From assembly GCA_021797895.1 (NCBI GenBank), contig JAJZYW010000002.1, forward strand, positions 36,343-100,342: a stretch of 64,000 bases of DNA, read 5' to 3'. Under the pieces are notes generated by a model. That model was not told the origin of the DNA and did no database searches. It worked only from the letters and a program-made list of their open reading frames with translations. Positions 61,036 to 64,000 of this stretch are shown one piece after another. Made by a program: the position numbers and the translations under genes. This stretch comes from Microcaldota archaeon (GTDB lineage Archaea; Micrarchaeota; Micrarchaeia; Micrarchaeales; Micrarchaeaceae). Within the stretch, counting starts at the first letter, position 1, and each line of letters starts with the position of its first letter.

Positions 61036-62007
61036 ATGGAGCTTCCCGACATGCCGTGGACCGAGAAATACAGGCCCAGGAACCTGGACGACGTGATAGG
61101 GCAGAAGCTCATCGTGGAGAGGCTTAAGGCATTCGTCAAGAACGGCAACTTCCCAAGCATGATTTTTGCCGGAACTGCAGGCATAGGAAAGACCACGTGC
61201 GCGATAGCGTTCGCGAGAGACCTGTACGGCGAGGAATTCATGAGCGCGTTCAAGGAGATGAACGCCTCCGACTCAAGGGGAATAGACGTCATAAGGGGCG
61301 AGGTCAAGGAGTTCGCCAGGACGATATCGGTTTCTAAGGCTCCTGTCAAGATAATATTCCTAGACGAGGCGGACTCGCTCACTACGGATGCGCAGCATGC
61401 TCTCAGGAGGACTATGGAGAAGTTCTCCGGAGAAACGCGCTTCATAATGAGCGCAAACTACGCAAGCAAGATAATAGAGCCGATACAGAGCAGGTGCGTG
61501 GTCTTCAGGTTCAAGCCGCTTGGAAGGGAGGAGATGGAGAAGTACGTCAAAATGATAGCCAAGAAGGAGAAGCTTGAGATTGACGAGAAGGCGATGGACG
61601 CCCTCATCTATGTTGGGGATGGGGACTTGCGCAAGCTAACCAACATCCTCCAAAGCGCGGCACTACAGGACGGGAAGGTGACCGAAACAGGCATCTACGA
61701 AATCGCATCCAGGGCGAGGCCTAAGGAGATAGCGACAATGCTGAAATACGCAGTGGAGGGCAATTTCGACAAGGCCAGGGTTGAGCTTGACAACCTCACG
61801 CTTAGGCAGGGACTGAGCGGTGAGGACATACTGCTGCAATGCTACAAGGAAGTGCAGGGAATGGGCATACCTGAGAGGGCGAAGCTCGCCATAATGGTTA
61901 GCATAGGAGAATCGAACTTCAGGATAGTTGAGGGAGCAAACGAGAGGATACAGCTGGAGGCGATGCTTGCAGGGATATCGCTCAGGTTCCTGGAGCACAA
62001 GGCTTAA
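61036..62007 (+). CDS. rfcS: Replication factor C small subunit
   Basis: 323 residues, no intein. The clamp loader AAA+ module has WTEKYRPRNLDDVIGQ at the start, Walker A GTAGIGKTT, Walker B IIFLDEADSL, sensor 1 FIMSANYASKI and the arginine-finger SRC motif QSRCVVFRF. The C-terminal collar domain follows from about 230. It loads PCNA with RfcL. AAAGGTG at 61024-61030 directs the ATG at 61036; the ATG at 61018 would precede that site. It converges on the next orphan with three bases between stops. Confidence 0.96.
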   Translation: MELPDMPWTEKYRPRNLDDVIGQKLIVERLKAFVKNGNFPSMIFAGTAGIGKTTCAIAFARDLYGEEFMSAFKEMNASDSRGIDVIRGEVKEFARTISVSKAPVKIIFLDEADSLTTDAQHALRRTMEKFSGETRFIMSANYASKIIEPIQSRCVVFRFKPLGREEMEKYVKMIAKKEKLEIDEKAMDALIYVGDGDLRKLTNILQSAALQDGKVTETGIYEIASRARPKEIATMLKYAVEGNFDKARVELDNLTLRQGLSGEDILLQCYKEVQGMGIPERAKLAIMVSIGESNFRIVEGANERIQLEAMLAGISLRFLEHKA

Positions 62008-62010
62008 GGC

Positions 62011-62700
62011 TTAGTCTATGTAGACATCGAGCGGCCCTGCATAGCTCGATTCCGGAGCCTGTATGTAGAGCTCGGCTATGTAGCTGTTTTTGTCATCTAT
62101 CGTAAATGGCAGCTTCGGGTTGCTGCTCACGAACTTGAAAGGAGGCGAGACGCGTATCGCGTTCGCGGTGTCGCCGAAGCCCATTATCTTGTACATCTGT
62201 ATCTGGTTGCCGAATATCATGTTCTTCTGTATCTCCATCATTATGCTTGAGTTGTCTATCTCAAAATCCTTCCCCGCCCTGTGGAGTATCACCTTGTTCA
62301 CCCCTATCTTCACAGTCTCGGGCTGGTTCTCAATTATGCTCACCGACATGGGCCCGGAGTATTTGCCCTCAGGCCCGTCTATCGTCAGCGATATCTCTAT
62401 CCGCTCTCCGGCTTTTATCTCGAATGGAGGATTGGGCTCAACTGAGACGAGCTTGAACGGCTGGGCGACAGTTATCCCCTCTATGCGCATTACGTCAGGC
62501 TTCTGCTCCTTTGCTATGTCCTTCAGCAGCTCGTTCTGCTCTATCGTGTTCTTGAACGGTATCTTGTATACGAACTTGCGCTCCTTTGAGGATGTTCCCT
62601 GAAGCGAGTGGAAGCTCCCGCGCCAGCGCACATTGACGTTCTTTACCTCTATCAGGATCTCGTCCTTCTTGACTTTCTTTATGAAGTCGAATATTCCCAT
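62011..62700 (-). CDS. Two-lobed beta-rich protein, unknown
   Basis: 229 residues, starting MGIFDFIKKVKKDEILIEVK. The remainder is beta-rich with repeated patterns: PFKLVSVEPNPPFEIKAGER with IEISLTIDGPEGKYSGPMSV, and later PFKFVSSNPKLPFTIDDKNS with IAELYIQAPESSYAGPLDV. This gives two similar Ig-like or arrestin-like halves of about 100 residues each. No signal peptide. No family is known to me. I use ATG 62700 because the two-copy structure begins soon after and the upstream extension is not conserved-looking. Confidence 0.72.
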   Translation of the reverse strand: MGIFDFIKKVKKDEILIEVKNVNVRWRGSFHSLQGTSSKERKFVYKIPFKNTIEQNELLKDIAKEQKPDVMRIEGITVAQPFKLVSVEPNPPFEIKAGERIEISLTIDGPEGKYSGPMSVSIIENQPETVKIGVNKVILHRAGKDFEIDNSSIMMEIQKNMIFGNQIQMYKIMGFGDTANAIRVSPPFKFVSSNPKLPFTIDDKNSYIAELYIQAPESSYAGPLDVYID

Positions 62701-62734
62701 GCTACCACAATGTTCTCTTATCAAGCAAAAATTT

Positions 62735-62854
62735 TGCACATGCAGGCATTGCTGCACATGCACCATATCGCATCGCCTTTCATATTTATATCAGTTCGCA
62801 CGTGATGCAGTGTAGGCGCATGAATCATGTGCCTGCTGTAAAAATGCACATGCT
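62735..62854. promoter_or_regulatory. Three TGCACATGC elements in a divergent promoter region
   Basis: TGCACATGCA occurs at 62735-62744 and 62753-62762 (18 bp apart), and TGCACATGC at 62845-62853. Near the last, GCGCATGAATCATGTGC (62817-62833) is almost palindromic. They lie between divergent genes starting at 62700 and 62923, so a shared regulator is possible. Confidence 0.4.
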
Positions 62855-62922
62855 GAAGGGGACTTACCCTGCGCTCCGGCAAACCTATTAATTCCTGACT
62901 GAGCCACACTATTGGTGGTAAA

Positions 62923-63378
62923 ATGATAAAAGAGGGCTCAAAAGCACCGGATTTCGAATTGGAAGGATCTGATGGAAAGAAGCACAGCCTGTCCGAATTC
63001 AAGGGCAGGTATGTTGTACTGTATTTCTACCCGAAGGATCTGACTCCAGGCTGCACTATAGAGGCTAACGAGTTCAACAAGCACCTCCCAGAGATCAGAA
63101 AGCTGGGCGCGGAAGTGGTTGGGGTCAGCAAGGACGACCTGAAATCGCACGCAAGGTTCAAGGATAAGTGCAACCTCGAGTTCCTGCTGCTTTCGGATCC
63201 TACAAGCAAAACGATAAAGGAGTACAACTCATACGGGGACAGGGGCATCTTCGGAATGGGCACCATCAGGAATACGGTAATCATAGACAAATCAGGAAAG
63301 GTGGCGAAATTCTACCAGAAAGTCAAGCCGAACGCGCACCCTAAAGAAGTCATAGAGTTCCTGAAGTCAGCGAAGTGA
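62923..63378 (+). CDS. bcp: Peroxiredoxin, Bcp/PrxQ family
   Basis: 151 residues. It reduces peroxides through the peroxidatic Cys44 in DLTPGCTIEANEF. The PrxQ alpha form has a resolving Cys five residues later, but here it is Asn49. Cys83 (FKDKCNLEF) could act as the resolving residue in place of it, as in the other PrxQ form. The remaining fold (LYFYPKDLTPG, GVSKDDLKSHARF, LLSDPTSKTIKEY) is normal. GGTGG before ATG 62923 acts as ribosome site. It overlaps the convergent carbamoyltransferase by 12 bases. Confidence 0.92.
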   Translation: MIKEGSKAPDFELEGSDGKKHSLSEFKGRYVVLYFYPKDLTPGCTIEANEFNKHLPEIRKLGAEVVGVSKDDLKSHARFKDKCNLEFLLLSDPTSKTIKEYNSYGDRGIFGMGTIRNTVIIDKSGKVAKFYQKVKPNAHPKEVIEFLKSAK

Positions 63379-64000
63379 GCTTTCAGCCTTTTTCCTGACG
63401 GCAAAATTGCCTATCACGAGGTTTTCGGCGCCGGTATTGAGAAGTGTCCACAGCGCGTCGTCTGGGCTCATTACTATTGGCTTCCCGTGCTTGTTTAGGC
63501 TGGTGTTGAGCACCGCGCCTATGCCTGTATTGCGCTTGACTCTGTTTATCAGCTTCGCGTAGAGTTCATTTTCCTCTCCTAGAATCTGCGGCCTTGTGGT
63601 GTGGTCTATGTGTGACGCTGCCTCGAGATCGTGCCAGTGCTCCTTCTTCACGCGGTTGGCACTTGTCATGAACCTGTTTGAAAACCTGTAATCCTCAAGC
63701 AGCGGCGCTGCATCGCTTTCAAGTATCGTGCTTGCGAAAGGCTGGTAGTACGGCCTCTTCTTTATTATCAGGTTTATCCGCTCCCTGTTCTCTATCGAGC
63801 TCGGCAGGGATATGACGCTCCTGTTGCCCAGCGCCCTAGGTCCATACTCCATCCTGCCCTGGAACCAGAGCACCACCTTGCCGTCGCACACCATGTCTGC
63901 GGCATACTCCGCAGGATCCTCTACGCGCTCGTACTCAAGGGATGCGTTCTCTGAGGCTGAGCGCTTTATCGCGTTCTCTATCTCCTCCTCAGAATATTCA
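63367..64000 (-). CDS. Carbamoyltransferase (NodU/CmcH family), 3' part
   Basis: The frame is open to the right edge; about 210 C-terminal residues are seen. WFQGRMEYGPRALGNRSVIS is the family signature, followed by KKRPYYQPFASTIL, HIDHTTRPQIL and VLNTSLNKHGKPIVMSPDDA. These enzymes transfer carbamoyl to sugars or antibiotics from carbamoyl phosphate; archaeal members are often near surface-polysaccharide genes. The N-terminal TsaD-like half lies outside the window, so neither full length nor partners can be judged. Confidence 0.9.
   Translation of the reverse strand, partial: EYSEEEIENAIKRSASENASLEYERVEDPAEYAADMVCDGKVVLWFQGRMEYGPRALGNRSVISLPSSIENRERINLIIKKRPYYQPFASTILESDAAPLLEDYRFSNRFMTSANRVKKEHWHDLEAASHIDHTTRPQILGEENELYAKLINRVKRNTGIGAVLNTSLNKHGKPIVMSPDDALWTLLNTGAENLVIGNFAVRKKAESSLR

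Overview
The window looks like a piece of a small archaeal genome. Its information-processing genes are archaeal: EF-1A, uS10, RpoL, Csl4, Spt5, uL11, Trm5, Pus10 and the small RFC subunit. Genes are short-spaced, promoters carry TATA boxes about 25-50 bp before starts, ribosome sites are mostly GGTG, and TTG or GTG starts are common. tRNA-Phe carries an intron with a bulge-helix-bulge splice site. The giant secreted SGLP-repeat protein, the 2-oxoacid:ferredoxin oxidoreductase of the fused gamma-alpha type, the aldehyde-oxidase-like molybdenum hydroxylase and the methylcitrate genes resemble Thermoplasmatales and ARMAN/Micrarchaeota genomes. An acidophilic Micrarchaeota-like archaeon is my inference, not a demonstrated identity.

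Layout. 1-3 kb: end of an A-type ATPase subunit I gene, then the EF-1A/uS10 pair. 3-4.2 kb: two AT-rich orphan genes. 4.4-8.8 kb: a cation/proton antiporter and Hef-like helicase operon, divergent from an M49-like peptidase. 8.9-13.9 kb: tRNA-Phe, an orphan, a flavoprotein, a GHMP kinase, rpoL-csl4 and a YgjP-like peptidase. 13.9-17.0 kb: an accessory stretch with a tandem-repeat micro-gene and its collapsed duplicate, a large Lrp-type regulator with a transposase-like N-terminus, and four small genes. 17-24.5 kb: the oxidoreductase, a cyclase, Pus10, a membrane-anchored glycosidase, a zinc protein, AlkA and a PadR pair with an operator-like palindrome. 24.6-34.8 kb: one 3408-residue secreted repeat protein. 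34.9-41.6 kb: radical SAM and CopD-like genes, a CoxM-CoxS-CoxL operon facing CoxG, and a phosphoesterase. 41.6-52.7 kb: a B12-type radical SAM protein, Dcd, tRNA-Val, PduO-type adenosyltransferase, ScpB/ScpA, HtpX, Trm5, spt5-rpl11-glycosylase and two coiled-coil orphans. 52.7-56.0 kb: prpD-prpB-citrate synthase. 56.1-58.1 kb: a methyltransferase, then an AT-rich stretch with a frameshifted kinase and a Nudix gene, and tRNA-Pro. 58.2-64 kb: an M13 peptidase, an RBBP9-like protein lacking its serine, RFC small subunit, an orphan, peroxiredoxin and the end of a carbamoyltransferase.

Metabolic reading: the methylcitrate genes would turn propionyl-CoA and oxaloacetate into succinate and pyruvate. 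The oxidoreductase could use the resulting pyruvate or 2-oxoglutarate. The molybdenum hydroxylase would feed aldehydes into central metabolism. No CRISPR array, rRNA or intact insertion sequence was seen. The most unusual region is 13.9-16.8 kb, where a repeat micro-gene converging on an unusual regulator appears to have been duplicated together with that regulator's 3' end.
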